Shown one piece after another: positions 6,476-16,463 of a stretch of 64,000 bases of DNA (the first letter of the stretch is position 1; every line of letters starts with the position of its first letter). The DNA is taken from positions 1 to 64,000 of the forward strand of contig MEDJ01000018.1 in NCBI GenBank assembly GCA_001724025.1. The letters run 5' to 3'. The DNA comes from Acidobacteria bacterium SCN 69-37. GTDB taxonomy: Bacteria > Acidobacteriota > Vicinamibacteria > Vicinamibacterales > SCN-69-37. Made by a program: the position numbers and the translations under genes. The notes beneath the pieces were generated by a model, which was not told the origin of the DNA, made no database searches, and saw only the letters and a list, made by a program, of their open reading frames with translations.

Positions 6476-8512
6476 ATGTCCCGCAACGCAGTTCGACGCA
6501 GCTGGTCAGGTCTGGCCTTGGTCGCCTGTGCGTTGGTCGTGCTCTCGGCCGGCGTACGACCGCTCGCCCGGCAGGAGCCCCCAGCCGATCAGATGCCGGT
6601 ATTCCGCGCGGCCACCGATCTCGTCGAGGTCGACGTCTCGGTGCTCGACGGCCGTCGACGGCCTGTGCGCGACTTGACGGCCGCCGACTTCACGATCCTC
6701 GAGGACGGTCAGCCTCGGCCGCTCGAGACGTTCACGTTCGTCGATCTGCCCGACCGAGAGCTGTCGCGCGATGCCGCGTGGACGTCGGAGATCCCTCCGG
6801 ATGTCGTCACCAACCGTGCGATGGCCCAGGAGGGCCGCCTCGTCGTCATCCTGATGGACCGCACCATCCCGGTCGGGCAGCCTACGAATACAGCGCGGGA
6901 GGTGGCCACCGCTGCAGTCAACGAGCTGGGGCCTGGCGACATGGCCGCGCTCATCTCGACGAGCGGCGGTGTGCCGCAGAACTTCACGGCGGATCGGGCA
7001 CGTCTCCTGCGCGCGATCAACCAGCGTGACTGGAGTACCGCACCGTCCGGCGAAGCCCAGCAGATCGAAGCCGGCATCCACGCCGGGTTCGACGCGGCCT
7101 TCACACCGCTGACGGATGGGAGGTGTCTGTGCGGCCTCTGCGTGCCGGAAACAATCACCCGCGTCGCCGAAGCGTTGCAGGACGTGCCGCGCCGCCGGAA
7201 GTCACTGCTGTTCATCGGCAGCGACTTCATCGTGCAGGCGGGGCCGCAGCCGCAGCAGGGCGAACTCGGTTGCGGGCAGAAGCTCGAGGATGCGCGAGAG
7301 AAGATGTTCGCCGCGCTCGATCGATCGGGCGTGGTCGTGCACGGACTGGATCCGAGCGGCCTCGAGACGGTCGGGAGTCCGACGGCCGACGGCCGATGGG
7401 CAGTTCGCGGACCAGCGCGCATGCAAACGATGCAGCAGGCGCTGCAACGCCAGAACAACGTGCACGTGGTGCCTGACCACACGGGAGGCCGGACAATTAC
7501 CAACACGAACGCACCGCAGGCACAGGTGCCCGCTATCGTCAGCGAGAGTGCGTCGTACTACCTGCTCGGCTTCCGCCCGTCCGATGCCGATCCGGCCAGG
7601 CCCATTCGCTCCATCGAGGTCAAGGTCAATCGCCGCAACGTCGAGGTGCGCTCGAGACGACAGTTCTCGACACCGATGCCGGCGACCGACGGGCCCACCG
7701 CTTCGCCGATCGATCGGGCGCTCGATGGCCTGCTGCCGACCGCCCAGCTGCCGCTCGCCGTCAACCTCTCGGCATTTGCCACGCCGGGCGCGGTGAGACC
7801 GACGGTCGTGGCGTCGGTCGATCTCGACGCGTTCGCGCCTACCGACGACGCGACAACGAGACGCACGCCGATCGACGTGACGGTCGCGGCCTTTGACGCC
7901 ACGGGACGGCCGCGCGCCAGCGCGCGGCAGACGATCGATCTGGAGTGGCCGACTGCGACAGCGGCGGCTACGCGCGCGCGCCCCGAGGCGCTGACGCGGC
8001 TGGCGCTCGATCCGGGGGACTACGAGATCCGCGTCGCCGTCGAGAACACGTCGTCACAGCAGGCCTCGAGCGTCTTCTCGTACGTCACCGTCCCCGCGTT
8101 CGCCTCGCTGCCGCTCTCGTTGTCCACGATCGTCATCGACGCGCCGCGGCCGACGAACCACGTGCCACGCGAGGCGCTTCAGGATCTGCTGCCGGTTGCG
8201 CCGACGACGGCGCGCGCGTTCAGACGCGCAGGTGGACCGGTCGCGGCGTTCTTCCGCATCTATCAGGGCACGCGGCGAGACGACGACCTCCAGCAGGCAG
8301 CCGTGCGCGTCCGCATCGTCGACGCGCAGGATCGTACCGTGCGCGATGAAGGGCTCACGCTTGCCGCGTCCGCGTTCGGCGATGCGCGGGCAGCCGACTG
8401 TCGCATCGGCCTCCCGATCGCGCAACTGCCGCCCGGCGACTACCTGCTGCGGCTCGAGGTTGCGGTCGGCGAACGCCTTGCCGGCCGCGCGATGCGGTTT
8501 TCCGTGGAGTAA
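6476..8512 (+). CDS. VWFA-related acidobacterial domain protein, exported
   Basis: A 678-residue protein with a signal peptide (LVACALVVLSAGVRPLA). The VWFA-related domain typical of Acidobacteria is recognisable by FRAATDLVEVDVSVLDGRRRPV, DFTILEDGQPRPLETF and YYLLGFRPSD. The A-domain metal site is degenerate: LVVILMDRTI stands where DxSxS would be expected. A Cys cluster, GRCLCGLCVPE, is unusual. Role unknown; such proteins are numerous in this phylum and presumed extracellular or periplasmic. ATG 6476 is preferred over an upstream GTG because AGAAGGA lies 6 bases before it. Confidence 0.8.
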   Translation: MSRNAVRRSWSGLALVACALVVLSAGVRPLARQEPPADQMPVFRAATDLVEVDVSVLDGRRRPVRDLTAADFTILEDGQPRPLETFTFVDLPDRELSRDAAWTSEIPPDVVTNRAMAQEGRLVVILMDRTIPVGQPTNTAREVATAAVNELGPGDMAALISTSGGVPQNFTADRARLLRAINQRDWSTAPSGEAQQIEAGIHAGFDAAFTPLTDGRCLCGLCVPETITRVAEALQDVPRRRKSLLFIGSDFIVQAGPQPQQGELGCGQKLEDAREKMFAALDRSGVVVHGLDPSGLETVGSPTADGRWAVRGPARMQTMQQALQRQNNVHVVPDHTGGRTITNTNAPQAQVPAIVSESASYYLLGFRPSDADPARPIRSIEVKVNRRNVEVRSRRQFSTPMPATDGPTASPIDRALDGLLPTAQLPLAVNLSAFATPGAVRPTVVASVDLDAFAPTDDATTRRTPIDVTVAAFDATGRPRASARQTIDLEWPTATAAATRARPEALTRLALDPGDYEIRVAVENTSSQQASSVFSYVTVPAFASLPLSLSTIVIDAPRPTNHVPREALQDLLPVAPTTARAFRRAGGPVAAFFRIYQGTRRDDDLQQAAVRVRIVDAQDRTVRDEGLTLAASAFGDARAADCRIGLPIAQLPPGDYLLRLEVAVGERLAGRAMRFSVE

Positions 8513-8537
8513 GGAGACTCCCTGTCCGGCGTTGACG

Positions 8538-8774
8538 TCAGCCGAGATCGTCTCCCTCAGCCTCGTCCTCGTCGGACACCCACTCGATCAGGTCGCCTGG
8601 CTGGCACTTCAACTCACGGCAGAGCGCATCGAGTGTCGAGAAGCGGATGGCCCGCGCCTTGTTCGTCTTCAGGATCGACAGGTTGCCAATCGTGATGCCG
8701 ATGCGATCGGCCAGGTCGGTGAGCGACACGCGATTGTCGAGCAGCAGATAGTCGAGTCTGACGCGGATGGCCAT
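8538..8774 (-). CDS. YozG-type XRE/Cro family regulator
   Basis: A 78-residue helix-turn-helix protein: RLDYLLLDNRVSLTDLADRIGITIGNLSILKTNKARAIRFSTLDALCRELKCQPGDLIEW. This is the compact YozG/Cro-type DNA-binding domain (shown in full only as the family landmark LADRIGITIGNLSILKTNK). It has an acidic tail. It follows the DUF2975 gene by 6 bases, the usual pairing for this subfamily, where the regulator is thought to control the membrane partner. Confidence 0.85.
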   Translation of the reverse strand: MAIRVRLDYLLLDNRVSLTDLADRIGITIGNLSILKTNKARAIRFSTLDALCRELKCQPGDLIEWVSDEDEAEGDDLG

Positions 8775-8780
8775 GCCGCC

Positions 8781-9413
8781 TCAGATCGTCAGGGCCTGAT
8801 CTTCGTCGAGCCGCGTGCCGGCCCGGAAGACTTCGGAGATGACGAGGATGATCAGGGCTTCGAAGATCACGACGACGTTCAGATCGGGCCGCGCGAGGAA
8901 GTGGACACCGCTGGCCTGGAAGTGGCTGACCGTGTAGTAGCCGTACGCCATCCCGACGGCCACACGCGCGGCCTCGCCAAGCAGCAGCACCCAGGCGATC
9001 CGCCTGATGCGGGTGGCATTGACCGGGACGAACGGGTGGCCTTCGCGGAGTGTGCGGAACACGGCGCGCAACTGCGTCACGATCCACCACAGCAGCGCCA
9101 GCGAACCTGCAAGCGCGACAGCGACGCCCGTCAGGAACAGGCCGCGCGGCGGTGCAAACGTCAGCAGCCCCTCGGCACGTACGTCGCGGATTGCCGCCCT
9201 GTCGATGCCGAGTCCCGGCGCACTCGCCTCGAGCGCGGGCGCGTCGAGGCCGAACGCCACCGGAATGTCCATCTCGCCGGTCGAGACGTCGAACCACAGC
9301 GGCAGCACGGCCAGGAAGATCGTGGCCACCGTCGCCATCGCGATTCCCCACCAGGCGACGTTCAACACGATGCTCAGCAGCGACGCCACCGATCGTCTGC
9401 CCACGACGTTCAT
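8781..9413 (-). CDS. DUF2975 membrane protein
   Basis: A 210-residue protein with four predicted membrane segments: residues 10-40, 98-120, 142-165 and 180-198. The region FRTLREGHPFVPVNATRIRRIAWVLL carries the DUF2975 landmark (L-R-x-G-x-PF---N-x-x-RIR-x-IAW). ATG 9413 is preceded by GGAGGA. Paired with the YozG-type regulator just downstream; the biochemical role of the family is unknown. Confidence 0.8.
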   Translation of the reverse strand: MNVVGRRSVASLLSIVLNVAWWGIAMATVATIFLAVLPLWFDVSTGEMDIPVAFGLDAPALEASAPGLGIDRAAIRDVRAEGLLTFAPPRGLFLTGVAVALAGSLALLWWIVTQLRAVFRTLREGHPFVPVNATRIRRIAWVLLLGEAARVAVGMAYGYYTVSHFQASGVHFLARPDLNVVVIFEALIILVISEVFRAGTRLDEDQALTI

Positions 9414-9501
9414 GAGTCCTCCAGTTGCCAGGCAGCGGCGGAACGAAATGAGCTCGGTGGCGTTCTGGACGAGAACCGTCTGGCCACCCGCCGCCCTATG
9501 A

Positions 9502-10530
<1,029 letters not shown>

Positions 10531-10574
10531 GCGGCATGGGCTGGCACGAGACCGGCCCTTGCGGCAACGCGCCA

Positions 10575-11010
10575 TCACGGCCCGAGCAGCGCGGCAGGTA
10601 CGACGGCGATGCCGTCACGTCGGCGGTAGGCCGTGCGTCCCGTCGTCACGACCACCGCGTCGAGCAGATCGTCGCCGATCGTCGCGGCCAGCCACCGCAG
10701 ATTCCGCACGTCCGCGTCGTCGACACGTTGCGTCAGCTTGACCTCGATGGCGACGACGCGCCGATCGCCGCGTTCGACGATGAGATCGATCTCGCGCAGG
10801 TCGCCTCGCGTACGCAGATGACGCACGGAGGCTTCGGCCGCCTGCGCAAAGACGCGGACTGACAGCGTGACGAGCGACTCGAAGAGATGTCCGAGCAGAA
10901 CACCGTCCCGCGGCAGCGGCGGACCGATGGGCTTCGCATCGAGCAGCGCTCCGGCGTCCGCGCCAAGCAGACGCGCAGCCAGTGCGGGATCGGCAAGATG
11001 GAGCAGCAGC
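10575..11010 (-). pseudogene. C-terminal remnant of an AAA ATPase with DUF4143 domain
   Basis: The minus frame here encodes the usual C-terminal half of a DUF4143 ATPase: HLADPALAARLLGADA, then GHLFESLVTLSVRVFAQAA, REIDLIVERGDRRVVAIEVKL and a terminal AYRRRDGIAVVPAALLGP. The ATP-binding N-terminal half (Walker A, about 200 residues) is missing. Homology ends almost exactly where the divergent permease gene begins (ATG 11012). Frame is intact within the remnant. It looks like a gene cut off by a rearrangement that brought in the permease. Confidence 0.7.
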
Positions 11011-11011
11011 C

Positions 11012-13693
11012 ATGACGACGCTCCGCGTCTGGCTCGCGCGCCTGGCGGGACTCTTCCGCCGATCGGCACGCGATCGCGCGCTCGACGACGAGATCCGCGC
11101 GCACATCGCCGATCTCGCCGACGACCTCGCTGAACGCGGGATGTCGCGCGCCGACGCAGCCACAGAAGCTCGACGACAGTTCGGCGGCGTGGACCGGATC
11201 AAGGCGTCGTATCGCGATCAGCGCGGGTGGCGGCCGCTGGAGGAACTGCTGCAGGACGTCCGCTACAGCGTTCGCACGCTTCGTCGCGCTCCGCTCTTTG
11301 CTGCGGTCGCGGTGCTGACGCTGACCTTGGGCGTGGCCGCCAACGCGGTGATGGTCGGTGTTGTCGACCAGATGCTCCTGCGACCGCCCGCCGGCATTGG
11401 CCGCGCCGACAGTGTGCGACGCGTGTACTTCCACACGGACGACCAGCAGCGCGTGACCGGTCCTGTGGCCGTCCGAGCGTTCAACTATCACAGCTATCCC
11501 GTAGTCGCGGCCATCAGGAACAACGTCGCGGCCTTCGACGTCTCCGCGGCCACGTACCGGACAGACGTTTCGGTCGGCGGTGGCGCCGACGTGCAGTCCG
11601 CGCACGTCGAGCTCACGAATGCCGACTACTTTCGCGTGCTCGGTCTTCGACCTGCCGCCGGCCGCTTCTTCACCGCGGACGAAGACCGTGTGCCGGACGC
11701 CGATCCGGTCGTCGTCCTGAGTCATCGATTCTGGATGCGCGAGCTTGGCGGGAGTCCACAGGTCCTCGGCAGCCAACTGCTGGTGGAAGGCGCGCTGCTG
11801 ACGATCGTGGGGATCGCACCGCAAGGGTTCTCGGGTATCGACAGGCAGCCAGTCGACTTCTGGGTACCGATCGGCACGTTGGGGCGGCTCCTGCTTGGTC
11901 CTCAATGGGAATCGGACTACGGTCGCTTCGCGTTCGGCATTGTCGCGCGGTTGTCGGCAGACGCCACAGACGAGATCGCGAACACGCAGGCAACTGCGGC
12001 GTATCGAGCAAGCCTCGAGGCGGCGGATCAGTCGCCGTGGATGCAGGATCCGCACGCCTCGGCGTTCGCCGTCCCACTCAGCGGCCTCCATGCACCGACC
12101 GGCATCGCCGCGGAGGGCCGCGTGGGCCTGTGGCTTCTGGGTGTGTCGGTTGTGGTGCTGCTGATCGCCGGCGCCAACGTGGTGCAGTTGCTGCTGACGC
12201 GCACCCTCACCAGACGTCGAGAGATCACGATGCGTCTGGCGCTCGGCGCAAGCCGCGGCCGGCTCGTGCGTCAACTGCTGACCGAGTCGACAATCCTCGC
12301 TGCGCTCGCGGCCACGACAGCCCTGGCCGTCACCTACCTCGGCGGCCGGCTGGTTCAGCAGTTGCTCCTGCCCGGCTTCGCCTGGGACGAGCGCGTCATC
12401 GACGTGCGGATGCTCGTCGTCGCGCTTGGCGTCGGCGTGCTGCTGGCGCTCGTCACCGGACTGGCGCCCGCGATCTTCGGCCTCTCGAACAGCCACCGCG
12501 ACGGACTGCGACCGGCGCGCGTCACCACAGGACGAACGGGCGCGTTACGCGGCGGTCTCCTCGTCGTGCAGACGGCGTTCTCGGTCGTGCTCCTCGTGGG
12601 TGCCGGTCTCTTCGCGAAGAGCCTGTACGCCGTGCGCACCCATGATGTCGGCGTCGACCTCGAGCGCGTGCTCGAAGCAACGCTCCCCGGCCGGCCCGGC
12701 GGTATCAGCGCTGCTGACGCCGAGACTCTCTACACGTCGAGCCTCCAACGGCTGGCTGTCATCCCCGGCGTCGAACGCGTTGCGATGACGTACCGGATGA
12801 CGCCGGTGGCGATCCGCGTGGAGGGCGCCACCGACGACAGGCACGAACGCGCCGTTCCCATGATGACGGTCGTGACGCCCGACTACTTCGCGACGATCGG
12901 CGCGTCGATCGAATACGGTCGCGACCTGACGCGTGACGACGACCGTCTCGCCGTGCGCGTGGCCGTCGTGAACCGCGCGCTCGCCGCAGAATACTGGTCC
13001 GGAGGCGATCCGCTCGGATAATGCCTGCATCTCGGCAGCGATTCGACCTGTACCGAGGTCGTCGGCGTGGTCGAAAACACGCTGCTCGACGATCGCACGG
13101 ACACGGCCCACAGTCGGCTGTTCATCCTGACCTCACACCCGTTCGGCGCCGGGGCTCCGACGCGCATGCTGGTTCGGACCAGCCACGACGCCCGCTCGCT
13201 CGTCCCCGCGGTGCGCACCGTCCTGCAGACGCTGACGCCGGCCATGCCCTTCGTCCAGGTGCAGACGATGGAGGATTTGACGGCACCGCAACTCCGGCCC
13301 TGGCGACTCGGGACCACCATGTTCCTTCTCTTCGGCTCGGCGGCCATGCTCATCGCGTCCGTGGGCCTGTACAGCACCGTGGCCCACGCGGTCTCGCAGC
13401 GTACGCACGAGATCGGCGTCCGAACCGCACTCGGCGCCTCACGGTGGCGCATCGTGATGCTGGTCAGCACGCACAGCGCCGTGACCGTCGCGATCGGCCT
13501 TGCCATCGGTCTTGTCGCGGCTTCCGTGGCGGCGCCGCGGCTCGCCGGCCTGCTGTATGACACGACCCCACACGCTCCGGTCGTGTTCGTAACCGTAACC
13601 GCTGTGTTGTTCGTCTCCGCCGTGGTCGCCGCCGTCGTGCCGGCCAGACGGGCTACTCGCGTAAATCCGCTCGACGCGCTCAAGATGGAATGA
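11012..13693 (+). pseudogene. ADOP-family ABC transporter permease interrupted by an in-frame TAA
   Basis: An acidobacterial duplicated orphan permease: N-terminal helical tail (LDDEIRAHIADLADDLAERGMS), then MacB-like periplasmic and FtsX-like membrane modules twice over. An in-frame TAA at 13019-13021 follows GDPLG, and the same frame resumes at once with CLHLG and continues without a shift through VENTLLDD to the typical end NPLDALKME. In intact relatives the motif reads GDPLGKCLHLG or similar, so a single Lys/Gln codon has become a stop. The downstream part could restart at GTG 13067 (208 residues). Either a recent nonsense mutation, a read-through site or a sequencing error. Without the stop the protein would be 893 residues, a normal length. 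Confidence 0.85.
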
Positions 13694-13694
13694 T

Positions 13695-14345
13695 CTACAC
13701 GGTTCCCGTCACCGGCCGTCGTCCCGCCAGCAGCGTCAGTTCCCGCCATTTCCAGTGGCAGTCGACATCGACGAACCCGATGTCGCGCAGCCACGCAAGT
13801 TGCGTCTCGACATCGAGCAGCTTGTTCGACGGGTCGTCGTCTTCCGGGCGGACGTCGAGCCGCGTGAGGAACTCGAGGTGCAGTTCTGGCGTCGGCGACG
13901 CGACGTGTTCGAGATTGCAGAACACGCCACCTGGGACCAGGCGATCGAAAATCTCCCGATACAGCGTTCGCTTGCGTTCGTCTCCGAGGTGGTGAATCGC
14001 GAAGCTCGACACGATGGCATCGAAGGCGCCGAGGTCTGGCAGCGGACGTTCGAGGTCGTGCTCGATGACGCGCACGGCGGGATCGTTACCGAAGCGCTCG
14101 CGCAGCCGTTCCAGCATGGCCGGCGAAAAGTCGAGGACGACGGCTTCACGCGGCTCGCAGGCGGTTCGTACGAGACCGAGCAGCCGTCCGTCGCCACTGC
14201 CGAGATCGAGCACTCGTGGCGGCTGATCCGACAGCCACTCGAGCAGTGCCTGCTCGCCGGCCACGCGATGCGGCATCGTGTCGGCGCGCTGCAGATACTG
14301 CGTGGCATGTTCGGGTTCGGACCAGAGGTTGACGGCATCTGTCAT
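13695..14345 (-). CDS. class I SAM-dependent methyltransferase
   Basis: A 216-residue methyltransferase. Motif I is RVLDLGSGDGRLLGLV near residue 45; the acidic end of strand 2 is AVVLDFSPAMLERL; motif IV is FDAIVSSFAIHHLGDE, and post-motif LVPGGVFCNLEHV. The substrate cannot be told. It resembles Methyltransf_25/12-type enzymes acting on small molecules. The stop codon is two bases from the end of the permease gene, in convergent orientation. A longer upstream frame overlaps the divergent DinB gene and is not supported. Confidence 0.8.
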   Translation of the reverse strand: MTDAVNLWSEPEHATQYLQRADTMPHRVAGEQALLEWLSDQPPRVLDLGSGDGRLLGLVRTACEPREAVVLDFSPAMLERLRERFGNDPAVRVIEHDLERPLPDLGAFDAIVSSFAIHHLGDERKRTLYREIFDRLVPGGVFCNLEHVASPTPELHLEFLTRLDVRPEDDDPSNKLLDVETQLAWLRDIGFVDVDCHWKWRELTLLAGRRPVTGTV

Positions 14346-14408
14346 GACCCGAGTGTCAGAGGCGTTCGCGCGGAAGTCAAAGTGCTGATAGTCGGATAAG
14401 CTCCCGGC

Positions 14409-14906
14409 ATGGATCTCCTCGACCGCCTGCTCGCCCACGATGCGTGGACGACGCGCGAGCTGCTCCGGCGCTGCGCGGGACTGACCGACGAACAGCTCGA
14501 CGCCGACTTCGACATCGGTCATCGAACGCTGCGCCGGACGCTGCAGCACCTCGTGTTCAACCTGGACGTCTGGAGCGGGCTCATCGCCGGTCGCATCCGG
14601 TCGCGCGACGATGTCCGGCGGCCGCCGAGCACGATCGAGATGCTGATCGAACGCCTCGATCGTGCGGCGTCGGTGCTCGCGACCACGGCGCGCGACGTGG
14701 CCGACAGAGGCGGCTGGGACGACGCCTGGCTCGACGTGCTCGACACGCCTCCCGTCACGAAGACCTACGGCAGCGCCATCGCCCACGTCATCACGCACGG
14801 CGCACACCACAGGGCGCAGGCGCTCTGGATGCTGAAGCAGTCGGGACTCCGCGACCTGCCTGCAGGTGATGTGTTCAGCTGGGAGCGGCGGCAGGCCGCC
14901 GGGTGA
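14409..14906 (+). CDS. DinB family protein
   Basis: A 165-residue four-helix-bundle protein starting MDLLDRLLAHDAWTTRELLRRC. Putative metal-binding His residues lie in helix 2 (LQHLVFNL) and in the C-terminal HVITHGAHHRAQ, which matches the DinB HxxxH pattern. DinB relatives include thiol transferases and many uncharacterised proteins. Divergent from the methyltransferase, 63 bp apart. Confidence 0.82.
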   Translation: MDLLDRLLAHDAWTTRELLRRCAGLTDEQLDADFDIGHRTLRRTLQHLVFNLDVWSGLIAGRIRSRDDVRRPPSTIEMLIERLDRAASVLATTARDVADRGGWDDAWLDVLDTPPVTKTYGSAIAHVITHGAHHRAQALWMLKQSGLRDLPAGDVFSWERRQAAG

Positions 14907-14960
14907 TCTCACCGTCAGCGGCCCGCCTCCGTATGCCGGGCGCGCACACGCGCCTCGCGG

Positions 14961-15725
14961 TCAGTCCGCGATGGCCTCGCGTGCCTGCGTTTCGAGCCAG
15001 ACCATCATCTGCTTCCACGGCACGGATCCGTAGCTGATGCGCGCCACGCCAAGTTCGGCCAGGCGCGGCCGCGGCGGCACGCCGGGTAACGCGATGATGT
15101 TGACGGGCAGGGCGACGGCGGCGCAGAGCGCGCCAATCAGCGCCTCGTCGGCCAGGCCCGGGGCGAAGAACCCGTGCGCGCCGGCCTGTTCGTACGCCTT
15201 CGCCCGCTCGACGGCCTGATCGAGCATCGCGCGGTCGTGCCGATCGCGCGGCGCCTTCAGGAAGATGTCGGTCCTCGCATTGACGAAAGCCCCGACCTCT
15301 TCCGCGATGCGACAGGCCGCCTCGAGACGCGGCACCTGAACGGCAAGGTCGTGCAGGCCGCTGCCGCCGATCACCTGATCCTCGAAGTTGAAGCCGATGG
15401 CGCCGACCTCCATCGCGCGCGCGATCGAGGTCGCCACCGTCTCGGGCGGCACGCCGTAGCCGCCCTCGAGATCCACCGTCACCGGCAGATCGGTCGATGC
15501 CACGATCCGCCGGATGTTGTCGATGGCCGTGTCGATCGGAATCTGCTCGCCATCGGCGTACCCGAACGCCATCGCCACGGGCGCACTGCCGGTCGCGAGC
15601 GCCTGTGCCCCGGCCGCAGCGACCGCTTTCGCACTGCCCGGATCCCAGATGTTGTAGAGGACCACGGGGTGGCCCTTGACGTGCAGGCTGTGGAACGTTT
15701 GCGCCTTCGACGCGTGATCGATCAT
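14961..15725 (-). CDS. isocitrate lyase / PEP mutase family protein
   Basis: A 254-residue TIM-barrel enzyme. Landmarks are VVLYNIWDPGSAKAV (substrate loop), VTVDLEGGYG (metal-binding acidic residues), GFNFEDQV and AFVNARTD, in the standard order of the PEP phosphomutase/ICL superfamily. The KKCGH loop of true isocitrate lyase is absent, so a C-C or P-C lyase on an unknown oxoacid is likelier. ATG 15725 (MIDHASKAQTF) is chosen because GGGGGTGT lies about 6 bases before it. Confidence 0.8.
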   Translation of the reverse strand: MIDHASKAQTFHSLHVKGHPVVLYNIWDPGSAKAVAAAGAQALATGSAPVAMAFGYADGEQIPIDTAIDNIRRIVASTDLPVTVDLEGGYGVPPETVATSIARAMEVGAIGFNFEDQVIGGSGLHDLAVQVPRLEAACRIAEEVGAFVNARTDIFLKAPRDRHDRAMLDQAVERAKAYEQAGAHGFFAPGLADEALIGALCAAVALPVNIIALPGVPPRPRLAELGVARISYGSVPWKQMMVWLETQAREAIAD

Positions 15726-15889
15726 CGTATACACCCCCCGGATGATCTTACCTGCATCGAGAGCCACGGACCTTGCGGGCGATCAAGAGACCGCCTCCCC
15801 GCGCCGTCGTGCCGCCCGCCGGCGGGCCCTCGAGCCACGCACGCGATGGGGGGTACGCGCAGTCCACACGGACGGGATAGAGTGCCACA

Positions 15890-16420
15890 GTGGACATCCC
15901 GGTGACCCCGGCGCCGATCGCCGGCCCGCGTCTGCCCGTCCGTGATTCGCGGCGTGGCGTCTTATCGACAGTGCGCGCGCTGCTGGCCGGCCTCTGTCTC
16001 GTCGCGATCGGGCTGATCGGTGTGCCGGCCACGGTCCTGGCACAACAGTCCGACGATCCGCAGGCCGCTCCGCCCGTCTATACGCCCGATGCCCGCACGC
16101 TGGATCGGGTGCAGTCGGGCGTCGAGGCCGATACGCCCGTCACGCTCGACACGGACCGCCTCACCTTCTATCTGAGCGTGACCGAGTCGCGTCCCACGTT
16201 CGCCGACTATCTCCGCGGCACGGGCAAGTGGTTCGAGATCAGCCCGATCGAGCCGCCGTCGGGTGCGCTCTCCAGCAGGGGCCTGGCCGGCGGCGCCGGC
16301 ATCGACCTGCTGTCGATCTTCCGCAGCATGAACCGGGCGCTCGAGGAACGGAAGGCCCGGCAGATCCGCCGGCAGATCGACAGCGAACTCGACGCCATCC
16401 AGGGTCGGCGCACCCGCTGA
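15890..16420 (+). CDS. hypothetical exported or membrane-anchored protein
   Basis: A 176-residue protein beginning with GTG. One hydrophobic segment (VRALLAGLCLVAIGLIGVPATVLA, about residues 28-51) ends in an A-x-A-like cleavage site before QQSDDPQ. The mature part contains LTFYLSVTESRPTFADYLRGTGKWF and a charged helical C-terminus. I do not recognise a domain. It is followed by the YeiH-type transporter after 43 bp on the same strand, so they may share a transcript. Confidence 0.6.
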   Translation: MDIPVTPAPIAGPRLPVRDSRRGVLSTVRALLAGLCLVAIGLIGVPATVLAQQSDDPQAAPPVYTPDARTLDRVQSGVEADTPVTLDTDRLTFYLSVTESRPTFADYLRGTGKWFEISPIEPPSGALSSRGLAGGAGIDLLSIFRSMNRALEERKARQIRRQIDSELDAIQGRRTR

Positions 16421-16463
16421 CATCCCGGCGCCTGCGCCGCCCCGCTCTGGTATCCTTCGCCGC

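Noticed and set aside
6022-6486. 154-residue minus-strand open frame
   Set aside because: Covers the composite palindrome and a low-information gap; no ribosome site or protein-like pattern, and its start would overlap the VWFA gene.
13067-13693. Separate 208-residue permease gene
   Set aside because: It is the in-frame continuation of the interrupted ADOP permease, lacking its own ribosome site; annotated as one pseudogene.
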